NCBI RefSeq assembly: GCF_003112775.1 | Contig: NZ_BFCH01000019.1 | Span: 57,890-121,889, forward strand | Reading direction: 5' to 3' | Length of the DNA: 64,000 bases | From: Mycobacterium montefiorense | GTDB lineage: Bacteria > Actinomycetota > Actinomycetes > Mycobacteriales > Mycobacteriaceae | Part shown: positions 51,699 to 58,969 of the stretch, piece after piece | Layout of the letters: each line of letters starts with the position of its first letter | Numbering within the stretch: the first letter of the stretch is position 1 | Notes under the pieces: generated by a model | Database searches by the model: none | Told to the model about the DNA's origin: nothing | What the model saw: only the letters and a program-made list of their open reading frames with translations | Translations under genes and position numbers: made by a program

Positions 51699-52661
51699 TC
51701 AACTGCGCCAGAGGTCGAGGGTTTCCCAGTCCAGGGGAGCGCCTAACGACTCGACTGTCAGGGCATGCGAGGTGGGAAACTCTCTTAGCAGTGCCGTCAG
51801 CCGGGTCGCCCAGTCGGCGTCGTCCTCGATCGATGTCAGGAGGTAGGCGATCACTGCAAGCGCGTTGTAGGAGCCGTAGACCCTCTTGGCCTCCTCGGAG
51901 GCGCGCAGGTGGTCGAGTGTGGGGATCTGGCCGACCTTGGGTCGAGAGGGTGCGTTCTGGAGCTTACGGTTGAACAGTCGTGCGTGGTGGGCCGCGACAT
52001 TTCTCACATAGTTGAGCGCAGCCAGCCAGCTAGCCATCATCCTCTTCGTCGGGACTCCGAACGAGACCGCGATCTCCTCTGCGTCCTTTTGATTGATGCC
52101 CCGGTAGAGAACCGAGAGGTGTCCGAGCTCGAGAATCTCGGTTAGGGCCCAGACGGGCATCCGATCGTCATATTTGTCCCGAAAGTGCTCGACGAACTGT
52201 TCATCTGAGCCAGCTTGGCGCTCATTGACCCGTTGGAGCCACTGCACGTGCTTGCTTGGCGATGGGGCACGCACATCAGTGCCGTCCGCGGTGAAGGTAT
52301 GTGTGAAGTAGGTTGGATCTTCGTAGGCGAAGGGTGACGCTCTGCCGACCACGTATCCGATCCGCATGCGGGCAGCTACTTCGACGTGTTCGAGCCCGTC
52401 GAGGACAAGGATGCGGAGGCGACGGTCGAAGTCGATGATCTTCTCGGCGTGCATCAGAGCTGTCCCGGGCTGGAAGTCACTGAGAACGCGAATACGGGTC
52501 CGTCCGTCCTCGTCGAAGTATTCTTCAGACGTCCGGAACGGGTAGAGATAGCCCGTGAGACGGTAATAGCCGATCGACCCCAGAACCCTGTCTGCGTGGG
52601 CGGTGTCGCCAACTTCGAGGCCATGCTTTGCGAGGCGCTCGACCTGCTGACCTACCGACAA
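51699..52661 (-). CDS. Abi_2 (AbiD/AbiF) family HEPN abortive-infection protein
   Basis: A 320-aa protein of the Abi_2 family. Family signatures in order are YYRLTGYLYPF, the helix DFDRRLRILVLDGLEHVEVAARMRI, a PVWALTEILELGHLSVLY segment, and the HEPN RNase motif R-N-V-A-A-H (RNxxxH) in NYVRNVAAHHARLFN near residue 230. These proteins are predicted RNases that trigger growth arrest on phage infection. The only in-frame start after the nearest upstream stop is TTG at 52661, inside the conserved KPWLS-VGQQ N-terminus; ATG codons just upstream are one base out of frame. Lower GC than its neighbours, bracketed by the att-like repeats: acquired horizontally. Confidence 0.85.
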   Translation of the reverse strand: MSVGQQVERLAKHGLEVGDTAHADRVLGSIGYYRLTGYLYPFRTSEEYFDEDGRTRIRVLSDFQPGTALMHAEKIIDFDRRLRILVLDGLEHVEVAARMRIGYVVGRASPFAYEDPTYFTHTFTADGTDVRAPSPSKHVQWLQRVNERQAGSDEQFVEHFRDKYDDRMPVWALTEILELGHLSVLYRGINQKDAEEIAVSFGVPTKRMMASWLAALNYVRNVAAHHARLFNRKLQNAPSRPKVGQIPTLDHLRASEEAKRVYGSYNALAVIAYLLTSIEDDADWATRLTALLREFPTSHALTVESLGAPLDWETLDLWRS

Positions 52662-52693
52662 CCAGGGCTTGTCGTATGGCCATGCGTCGCATC

Positions 52694-52740
52694 ATAAAGA
52701 AAATCAGCCCGCGCCTTACGGCAACGGGCTGATCATGATT
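52694..52740 (-). ncRNA. Candidate hairpin RNA upstream of the abi gene
   Basis: On the minus strand ATCAGCCCG pairs with CGGGCTGAT (52733-52725 with 52711-52703), enclosing an inner stem UGCC-GUAA-GGCG with a GNRA tetraloop, and the stem is followed by UUUCUUU. A promoter-like -10 ends about 7 nt before. The result is a 40-50-nt RNA with an intrinsic terminator, located between its promoter and the abi start, as in type III toxin-antitoxin loci. GAAA before the stem can also pair with UUUC after it. It could instead be an attenuator in the abi leader. Confidence 0.5.
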
Positions 52741-52745
52741 TTCCC

Positions 52746-52751
52746 ATCCTA
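52746..52751 (-). promoter_or_regulatory. -10 hexamer for the hairpin RNA/abi transcript
   Basis: TAGGAT on the minus strand fits TANNNT; TGACGC lies 18 nt upstream as a possible -35. The start point would fall near 52740, just before the hairpin. Confidence 0.45.
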
Positions 52752-53056
52752 GCACGCTGATTGGACTGTGCGTCAGCGTGCGATGTAGATGGTTCTGTGC
52801 TCAAGGTCCGACAGGGCGATCAAAGTCGGGGAGTTTCCAATTGGCGTCGTCTCGATGGTAGGTCTGCCATCGGATGACGAATTCGCTGACGGTCTGACGT
52901 TGTTTGGCGTTGGTATTGCGTCGAATTCCGGTTCAACGTCTAGCAGTTGCGAAGAGGCGTTGAGAGTCTCGGATTGTCGTAGCGCACGGTTAACGTGCTG
53001 GGCAGGATCTCGGCATCGGTCGCCGTAACCCTGCCGCAGCGATAGGGGTAGCCGTC
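52752..53056. other. Gene-poor segment with the right end of the abi insert
   Basis: No supported gene. Several frames are open on both strands but none has a start, ribosome site and recognisable family together. The left part up to 52919 belongs to the insert and is AT-richer; the right part leads into the VOC gene relic. Confidence 0.45.
52920..52939 (+). repeat. Right attachment-like direct repeat (copy of ychF 3' end)
   Basis: Exact copy of the 20-bp core at 51629-51648. Read in the ychF frame it again gives VEFRFNV, here with GTC and a TAG stop, so this side may carry the original ychF end while the left side is supplied by the inserted element. Confidence 0.65.
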
Positions 53057-53454
53057 GTGAAATTCGTCTCGACCCGGATCATCACAGCCGATGTCAATCG
53101 GCTCGTTTCTTCTACGAGAAGGTCACCGAAATCAAGGCTGTCTGGGGCAACGAACTCTTCGCCGAGATCCCAACACCGGTGGGCGCACTTGCCATCGGTA
53201 GCGACAAGACTGTCGCGCTGTTCGGGGCCGGATCGGCCGAGCCGGCCGCCAACCGCAGCGCGATCGTCGAATTCATCGTCGAGGATGTGGACGCCGAGTA
53301 TCAGCGGCTCCGGGGGAGCGTCGGCGAGGTTGTGACCGAGCCGACGACGATGCCGTGGGGTAACCGTGCCCTGCTGTTTCGGGACCCGGATGCAAACCTG
53401 GTCAATCTGTTCACCCCGGTCACGGACGAGGCTCGCGCCAAGTTCGGAGTCTGA
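53057..53454 (+). pseudogene. VOC/glyoxalase-like gene with an internal frameshift
   Basis: The first 16 codons (VKFVSTRIITADVNRLV) and the region from FYEKVTEIKAVWGNELFAEIP onward are one vicinal-oxygen-chelate protein, but lie in different frames. At about 53104-53109 only two bases remain where a codon is expected before TTC-TAC-GAG, a loss of one base. The 3' part is well preserved: AIVEFIVEDVDAEYQRL, MPWGNRALLFRDPDANLVNLFTP with the metal-binding region, ending KFGV-TGA. Either a recent pseudogene or a sequencing error. Intact members bind metals and act in antibiotic resistance or dioxygenation. Confidence 0.7.
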
Positions 53455-53549
53455 TGGCCCAGTACTTCGGTGCAGCGTTCGAGCCGGGTAGATCACGCGC
53501 AGTGGGTCGAACACTAGCGGCCACGCCGCCGGCCGACCATTCTTAGGGC

Positions 53550-53912
53550 ATGGCGACGGTAAAGCACACCAGACCGTGGGTTCGGCTGTTGACGCAAGGC
53601 GGGTTGGCGTTGTCCGCATTGGGGCTGGCCGGCGGTGTCGCCCAGGCGGCTCCGGCTCCCGCGCCCAGCAATCACTGGTGTCCTGGTCAGCAATGGGACC
53701 CGGCCTGGGGCACCAGCTATCACTGGGACTGGAATCAGTGCCACGACTGGCAGGGTCCGGCACCAGCGGGCTGGGGGCCCTGGGGACCGCCGCCGCCCTG
53801 GGCTCCGCCGCAGCCGCCGCCACCCGCGTGGGCGCCTCAGGCGCACCTGATGTGGAACCCGACCTCCGGCGCGTGGGGCTTCTTCAACAACGGAGTATGG
53901 ACTCCGATCTAG
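53550..53912 (+). CDS. Secreted Pro/Trp-rich small protein
   Basis: A 120-aa protein with a Sec signal peptide (RLLTQGGLALSALGLAGGVAQA, cleavage after AQA). The mature part is rich in Trp, Pro and Gly: NHWCPGQQWDPAWGTSYHWDWNQC gives two cysteines that may form a disulfide, followed by GPWGPPPPWAPPQPPPP and a C-terminal MWNPTSGAWGFFNNGVWTP motif. Such exported proteins are common in mycobacteria; function unknown. Confidence 0.75.
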   Translation: MATVKHTRPWVRLLTQGGLALSALGLAGGVAQAAPAPAPSNHWCPGQQWDPAWGTSYHWDWNQCHDWQGPAPAGWGPWGPPPPWAPPQPPPPAWAPQAHLMWNPTSGAWGFFNNGVWTPI

Positions 53913-54034
53913 TAGAGCGCCTCGCCGCGTTTGGTCGGCTTATGATCAAGGATCAGATTTCCGAATCGGAAATTGCGATTATTCGCATGCTACGCGAGTG
54001 GCCGGGTTTCGCTGACGGCGATATGGTGGAGTAA
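53897..54034 (+). CDS. Possible 45-aa small protein
   Basis: A short frame beginning ATGGACTCCGATCTA inside the end of the secreted-protein gene (overlap 16 nt) and ending in GTG-GAG-TAA. The product is helical and acidic (LVERLAAFGRLMIKD, ESEIAIIRMLREW). Codon use is AT-richer than in the gene before it and no clear ribosome site is seen. Included as a candidate only. Confidence 0.3.
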   Translation: MDSDLVERLAAFGRLMIKDQISESEIAIIRMLREWPGFADGDMVE

Positions 54035-54189
54035 TTCCGCCGATGCGGAATGCATCGAAATATATTCTGCCGCAGCACTATTGGAACGAGTAGTCATATT
54101 CGGCCGGTAGCGGAATTTGTGTCTCGGTGCTTGATGGCTTGCCCGCGAACCGTTACCGGTGCTGCGCGCAGGAGAGGAGTTGGGCAGCA

Positions 54190-55401
54190 ATGGTTTCCGG
54201 CAGTCAAGATCCGACGCGGACGGCGGCGTTTGACCACACCGACTCATCAGTTCCGGCTGCGGCAGTGCGGCAACTCTACAAGGACATGCTTCAACATTGT
54301 CCGATCGCTCACAGCGAGCGCTATGGCGGCTTCGACTATGTCAACCGCTACGACGACGTCCGTGGCGCACTGCATGACAATGCCCGGTTCTCTAGCGCTG
54401 ATGGAATCTTCATCCCGCAGAACGGATTTCCAAAAATACCAGCGTTAGAGGACGATCCCCCGGATCACACCGTGCTGCGACAACTGATGGAAGGTCCGCT
54501 CAATCCGCGGGCAGTCCGCGCATTCGGTCCGACTATCCAGCAGATCGTCGATTACCTGATCGACCACTTCGTGGCCCGAGGTTCGGCCGATCTGGCGTCC
54601 GAGTTCTGCGATCCACTGCCTGCCATCGCGATCTGCCGCGTGATGGGACTCGACCAGGGGGAGGCGGGCGATGTCCGCCAGCTGGGTATGACCCTTTTCA
54701 CCAGCATTGGCACAGAAACGTTTGACGCAGCGTGGCAAGAGTTTTCGAACTTCATCGACGGTCAACTTCAGCTGCGTACCCGTGCGCCCCGCGACGACTA
54801 CTTGACGAAGTTAGCCCAAGGCAATGTTGGCGGAGTAGCGATTGACAGCGATTTGGTCACCCGGATTATGACAGCCTTCCTGGTAGGTGGTCACCACTCA
54901 ACGTCGACAGGCATCGCAGGAACGCTGCGCCACATATTGGCGTATCCGGGTCTCGCTGCTGAAGTGACCGAGTCCGACTCAACACTAGGGCGCGCAATTG
55001 AAGAAAGTCTTCGCCTGACGACACCGCTGCAACTTTTCGCCCGGACCGTGTACAGCGACACAACCATCGGTGATGTGCAGTTCACCCGAGGAGATCGGCT
55101 GATGTTGAACATAGGGGCCGCCAACCGGGATGAGGATCAGTTTCCGAATCCCGACGCCTTTGACATCGACAGAGCGCGCAAGCCGCATCTCGCGTTCGGT
55201 GCAGGCATTCACTACTGCGTTGGGCAACACTTGGCCCGCGCCGAGATCCGGATCGGTGTCCGCACGTTACTGCGGCGCTTACCGGATCTCCACCTTGTCG
55301 GCCCGGTCGTCGAGGCAGGCCTGACTGGAGGAACATTGATGGCTATCACCTCGCTTCCCGTCGAGTTCACACCGGGGCTGCGGAGCTGCCTTAACGACTA
55401 G
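54190..55401 (+). CDS. Cytochrome P450
   Basis: A 403-aa bacterial P450 monooxygenase. The heme-thiolate loop is FGAGIHYCVGQHLAR (Cys ligand), the ExxR pair is in EESLR, and LQLFARTVYSD precedes the usual substrate-recognition strand. The I-helix oxygen-activation motif reads V-G-G-H-H-S-T-S in place of A-G-x-D/E-T-T: the acidic residue is a histidine, so oxygen activation may be altered. GGAGAGGAG lies 11 nt before the ATG chosen. Its stop overlaps the end of the convergent hydrolase by 4 nt (CTAG). Probably part of a small-molecule cluster with the next three genes. Confidence 0.87.
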   Translation: MVSGSQDPTRTAAFDHTDSSVPAAAVRQLYKDMLQHCPIAHSERYGGFDYVNRYDDVRGALHDNARFSSADGIFIPQNGFPKIPALEDDPPDHTVLRQLMEGPLNPRAVRAFGPTIQQIVDYLIDHFVARGSADLASEFCDPLPAIAICRVMGLDQGEAGDVRQLGMTLFTSIGTETFDAAWQEFSNFIDGQLQLRTRAPRDDYLTKLAQGNVGGVAIDSDLVTRIMTAFLVGGHHSTSTGIAGTLRHILAYPGLAAEVTESDSTLGRAIEESLRLTTPLQLFARTVYSDTTIGDVQFTRGDRLMLNIGAANRDEDQFPNPDAFDIDRARKPHLAFGAGIHYCVGQHLARAEIRIGVRTLLRRLPDLHLVGPVVEAGLTGGTLMAITSLPVEFTPGLRSCLND

Positions 55402-55452
55402 TCATGCGCGCCAAGGAAGTCCCGCATGCATCGATCGAAACGTTCTGGCTGC

Positions 55453-56274
55453 TCAAAAGGGCATATGAGCGCTGCCAGTGAACAACGCAAACCGTGACCC
55501 CTTGATGCGCCGATGCATTTCCCACATGTGGTCAGGGGTGCACTCGTCGAAGGTGCCGGCGATGATGAGGCTTGGCAGGCAAATCTCAGCCAAACGGTCG
55601 AGGATGTCCCAGGTTCGAAGATTTCCATTGATGCTGAACTCGCTTGGTCCGAACATCGTTTCGTAAATCTGAACTCCGACGTTGTTAATGGAGTGCTCGA
55701 GCTCTGCCGGCCAAGGAAGCACACGACAGATGTACGTCTCAAACCAGGTTTTGCTGGCGGCCTGGTAATCGTCGGAGTCGGTCGTGCCCGCGGACTCGTG
55801 ATGGTCGATGACCGATTGCGTTGCCGGGTCCAACAGCGACTTCAGATACGCAACGTCTTGCGCAAATCTCTGCATCGACGCGAGGCTGTTCGAAAGGATC
55901 AAGCTAACCGCCTGAGGCGGCGCGTCGAGTACGTATTGTTGCGCCAGCATGCCGCCGAAGGAATGACCGTAGAGATGGAACCGATCTAAGTTGAGCGCTG
56001 CGATAACGGCACGGAGCTCTGCCACAGAGCGGCGCATCGTCCACAGCTCGGCATTAGACGGTGATTCGGATCTGCCACAGCCAAGCTGATCCCAGAAGAT
56101 GACCTCTCTGCTGTCGGCCAGTCGCTCCAGTGAGCCGAGGTAGTTGTGGGGGAATCCCGGCCCACCGTGAATGACCAGCAGGGGTAGTCCCGTCCCGCCC
56201 CCAATGCGCTTGAACCAGATGTTCCCGCCAGGGACGGCAGCCGTCCCTTCCGATCGAGTCATTACGTGGTCCAT
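55453..56274 (-). CDS. Proline-iminopeptidase-like alpha/beta hydrolase with a 3' frameshift
   Basis: From the ATG of MDHVMTRSEG the frame encodes 273 aa of an alpha/beta hydrolase of the proline iminopeptidase type: VIHGGPGFPHNYL, FWDQLGCGRSE, nucleophile GHSFGGMLAQ, Asp in GTFDECTPDHMWEM and catalytic His in GSAHMPF. It then stops at a TTTT run (TGA at 55455-55453), while the next frame continues with FEQPERFDRCMRDFLGAHD to 55398, the normal C-terminal helix. So a one-base shift truncates it just after the catalytic His. An open N-terminal extension to 56517 shows no homology. Confidence 0.75.
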   Translation of the reverse strand: MDHVMTRSEGTAAVPGGNIWFKRIGGGTGLPLLVIHGGPGFPHNYLGSLERLADSREVIFWDQLGCGRSESPSNAELWTMRRSVAELRAVIAALNLDRFHLYGHSFGGMLAQQYVLDAPPQAVSLILSNSLASMQRFAQDVAYLKSLLDPATQSVIDHHESAGTTDSDDYQAASKTWFETYICRVLPWPAELEHSINNVGVQIYETMFGPSEFSINGNLRTWDILDRLAEICLPSLIIAGTFDECTPDHMWEMHRRIKGSRFALFTGSAHMPF

Positions 56275-56686
56275 TCTTTGGTATCTGCTGTACTGCAGGG
56301 AATTTCGTGGGTCAAGACGTCTAGCATAGGTCTTCAGTAAGGGCATCGATATTTCGATCGCTAGGAATTGCCTTGCAGGAGACAGCTTTTGCGGCCGCAA
56401 AACCCTGAAGTGTCCAGATCGTCCGGCTTCAACTGAGCTCGTGGTACCGAGCTTATAGTCGAGATATTCGTAATATCGTTGTGCTAGTGCATAATTTCGC
56501 ATCCTTGCGCGGCACATCGCACCGTGTATCTGCGACCTTGCGCGCCTACACTTGGCTGTGAGGGCTTCGACGGATTTGTTAGTCCGAAGCTTCGCCTCAT
56601 TAATGAAATCACCAGGGCTGCAAGCGATAGTGCCTACTCGATGCGATTGGACTGGGTCTGCAGTTCTACTAGCGGTAGGGGATCGA
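56275..56686. other. Region between divergent hydrolase and methyltransferase genes
   Basis: About 410 bases without a supported gene. Frames remain open on both strands next to each neighbouring gene, but neither extension looks conserved. It should contain both promoters; the stretch 56440-56520 is AT-rich (CTTATAGTCGAGATATTCGTAATATCG region). Confidence 0.4.
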
Positions 56687-57346
56687 ATGAATCTGAGCGC
56701 GGCCCAGCGGCAACACTGGCAGGATACCTATCAAGCTCATCCGCATATGTATGGCTTTGCGCCTTCGGCGCCAGGGGTATACGCCGCGCGCGCCTTCAAA
56801 GCTGCTGGGGCCGAACGGGTACTCGAGTTGGCGGCAGGCCACGGTCGCGATGCCCTATATTTCGCAAAGCAGGGATTCACGGTGTTGACCTCAGACTTCA
56901 GCAGTGTCGCGGTCGCGCAGATCCGGCGCGATGCCAGGTCGGCAGACCTGGAACCACGAATTCAGGCATTCGTTCACGATATTCGAGAACCGCTGCTGCT
57001 GAGCAGAAGCTCCGTTGACGCGGTTTACGCGCACATGGCGTTATGCATGGCACTGAGTACCAGCGAGATTCACCGCATCGTTGACGAGATCCACAGTGTG
57101 CTGCGTCCTAACGGAATGTTCGTGTTTACCGTCCGGCACAGTGGAGATGCGCACTACCGCGCTGGCAACAGCCACGGTGACGACATCTTTGAGTCCGGTG
57201 GCTTCGCAGTCCACTTCTTCACTCGACAGCTTCTCGATGACCTGGCCAACGGGTGGGTGTGCGACGAGGTGCACGCTTTCGAAGAAGGCGAGCTACCCCG
57301 ACGATTGTGGCGAGTCACATTCCGCAAGGACGGTTCGAAACTTTGA
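56687..57346 (+). CDS. SAM-dependent methyltransferase (class I, TehB-like)
   Basis: A 219-aa class I methyltransferase starting MNLSAAQRQHWQDTY with AGGGG a few bases upstream. Motif I is VLELAAGHGRDALYFAKQG, post-I acidic loop VLTSDFS, motif II-like VDAVYAHMALCMAL, and motif III VLRPNGMFVFTVRHSGD. The order of elements resembles TehB/thiopurine-type enzymes that methylate small molecules. Located between a hydrolase and an FAD oxidoreductase, so probably tailors the same product. Confidence 0.82.
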   Translation: MNLSAAQRQHWQDTYQAHPHMYGFAPSAPGVYAARAFKAAGAERVLELAAGHGRDALYFAKQGFTVLTSDFSSVAVAQIRRDARSADLEPRIQAFVHDIREPLLLSRSSVDAVYAHMALCMALSTSEIHRIVDEIHSVLRPNGMFVFTVRHSGDAHYRAGNSHGDDIFESGGFAVHFFTRQLLDDLANGWVCDEVHAFEEGELPRRLWRVTFRKDGSKL

Positions 57347-57544
57347 AGTCGACCGGTGGCGGCCACTGCTCTAATCCCCACTCCGCAAGTGGTGACGGTC
57401 GTACACCAAGAGGCAGGGCCTGCTCGCTTATCCTGCGCGGCAGTGTGTCTCAACCCAAGGCCATGGCAGGTCTTCGAGTTCAATGCGCGCGATGCGTTTT
57501 CCGGTGTCCATGTGGCACGCGTATGAGGTTAGGGAGATTCGCGA

Positions 57545-58969
57545 GTGGGCGAAACACGGCAGAGAGCAATCGTTTTGGGCGCGAGCATGGGTGGACTCCT
57601 TGCCGCACGTGCATTGGCCGATTTCTACCACACGGTTACTGTCGTCGAGCGGGACCGTCTGCCCGAGGGACCGGTTAATCGCCGGGGTGTTCCGCAAGGC
57701 AAGCATCCGCACGCCCTGCTGGGCAAAGCTGTGGAGATTCTCGGGCACCGATTCCCGGGCCTCTTTGATCAGTTAGTCGCCGATGGCGCAATCAGATGGG
57801 ACGACGGCGACTTATCCAGATTCTGGTGGATGATCGGGGGGCGCCTGATGGCGCGTTCGTCCACACTCCCCGATCCCGCGGCGATGACGAACTACCATCT
57901 GAGTCGTCCGCTACTCGAATGGGGAGTTCGCCGAGCGGTCCGAGCAATCCCAAACGTGAAAATCCTTGAACAGCACGATTTTGTCAGCTTGGGCACCGAC
58001 CCCGAACGCCTTCGCATCACCGACGTGTGGGTCTCCAAGCGCGATAATGACACCGCGATGCGGCTGCCGGCAGATCTGGTCGTGGACGCGACTGGTCGTG
58101 GCTCGAGAACCCCGATGTTTCTTGAGCAGTTCGGATACGACCGTCCACGATCTGACAGCGTTGATGTGCGTCTGGCGTACTCAACGTTACCCGTTCGTAT
58201 TCCGCATGGAATGCTGACAGAAGTCATGGTGGCGAACCCGCCAACGCCGAGCCGTCCATCGCTTTTCGCGATGATCGGTTGCGAGCAGGACACCTACTTT
58301 GTCTGTGTGGGGTTTCTGGGAGGTCAGGACCCGCCCGTTGCGCGCGAAGCGTTCCTTGACCTCGTCGCGGAAGTTGCGCCTCCCCACGTGACGGCTGCGG
58401 TCCGAGCAGGAGAACCGCTCGCTGAGGTGGCACAGCATCGGGTGCCGTCTAACCGATGGTTGCGCTACGACAAACTTGCTCGGATGCCCGAGGGGTTATT
58501 GGTTTTCGGCGATGCGGTCTGTAGCTTCAACCCGATTTACGGCCAAGGTATGACGATCGCCGCGATCGAAGCTGAAGTATTACGCGACTGCCTACGCCGC
58601 GACAACAACATTCGTCACGTGCAAAAGCGGTTTCATCGGAGATCAGCCAAGAGCATTCGGACCGCATGGGGGACAGCAGTCCGGTCGGATCTAGCCCTCC
58701 CATACGTCCCGGGCCGTCAGTCGCTATCGGCACGGATGACAACTCCTTACATGAACTGCATTTTGGCAGCGATCGAAACGGATCCGGCAGTAGCGCAGCA
58801 GCTTCTCCGCGTTCTGTGGATGATCGACAGTCCCGCTTCTCTATTTCGCCCGGCTATTGTGGGACGAGCCGCCCGGGCTTTGGTCGCAGGTGGCAGACGT
58901 CGTGTACCTCGACGCGACGACGTTGGGTGCTGTTCGATCGGGTTGCCCTTCCGGCGTCCACGCGGGTAG
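57545..58969 (+). CDS. FAD-dependent oxidoreductase/monooxygenase
   Basis: A 474-aa flavoprotein of the PHBH/geranylgeranyl-reductase-like group. The dinucleotide-binding motif is VLGASMGGLLAARALAD followed by VVERDRLPEG; RRGVPQGKHPHALLGKA is typical of halogenase-like and tailoring oxidoreductases; LVVDATGRGSRTP and the second FAD motif LVFGDAVCSFNPIYGQGMTIAA complete the set. GTG start with GGGAG upstream. Its last 129 nt overlap the convergent LysR gene. Hydroxylation or oxidation of a small hydrophobic substrate is likely. Confidence 0.83.
   Translation: MGETRQRAIVLGASMGGLLAARALADFYHTVTVVERDRLPEGPVNRRGVPQGKHPHALLGKAVEILGHRFPGLFDQLVADGAIRWDDGDLSRFWWMIGGRLMARSSTLPDPAAMTNYHLSRPLLEWGVRRAVRAIPNVKILEQHDFVSLGTDPERLRITDVWVSKRDNDTAMRLPADLVVDATGRGSRTPMFLEQFGYDRPRSDSVDVRLAYSTLPVRIPHGMLTEVMVANPPTPSRPSLFAMIGCEQDTYFVCVGFLGGQDPPVAREAFLDLVAEVAPPHVTAAVRAGEPLAEVAQHRVPSNRWLRYDKLARMPEGLLVFGDAVCSFNPIYGQGMTIAAIEAEVLRDCLRRDNNIRHVQKRFHRRSAKSIRTAWGTAVRSDLALPYVPGRQSLSARMTTPYMNCILAAIETDPAVAQQLLRVLWMIDSPASLFRPAIVGRAARALVAGGRRRVPRRDDVGCCSIGLPFRRPRG

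Noticed and set aside
51629..52939. The 20-bp repeats as target-site duplication of an insertion sequence
   Set aside because: Too long for common IS duplications, no transposase or terminal inverted repeats inside, and the repeat equals the end of a gene.
52773..53040. Minus-strand open frames through the right att-like repeat (ending ...ALSDLEHRTIYIAR in one frame, ...KLPDFDRPVGP in another)
   Set aside because: Two or three frames are open at once, none has a start codon with a ribosome site, and I could not match any to an integrase or transposase.
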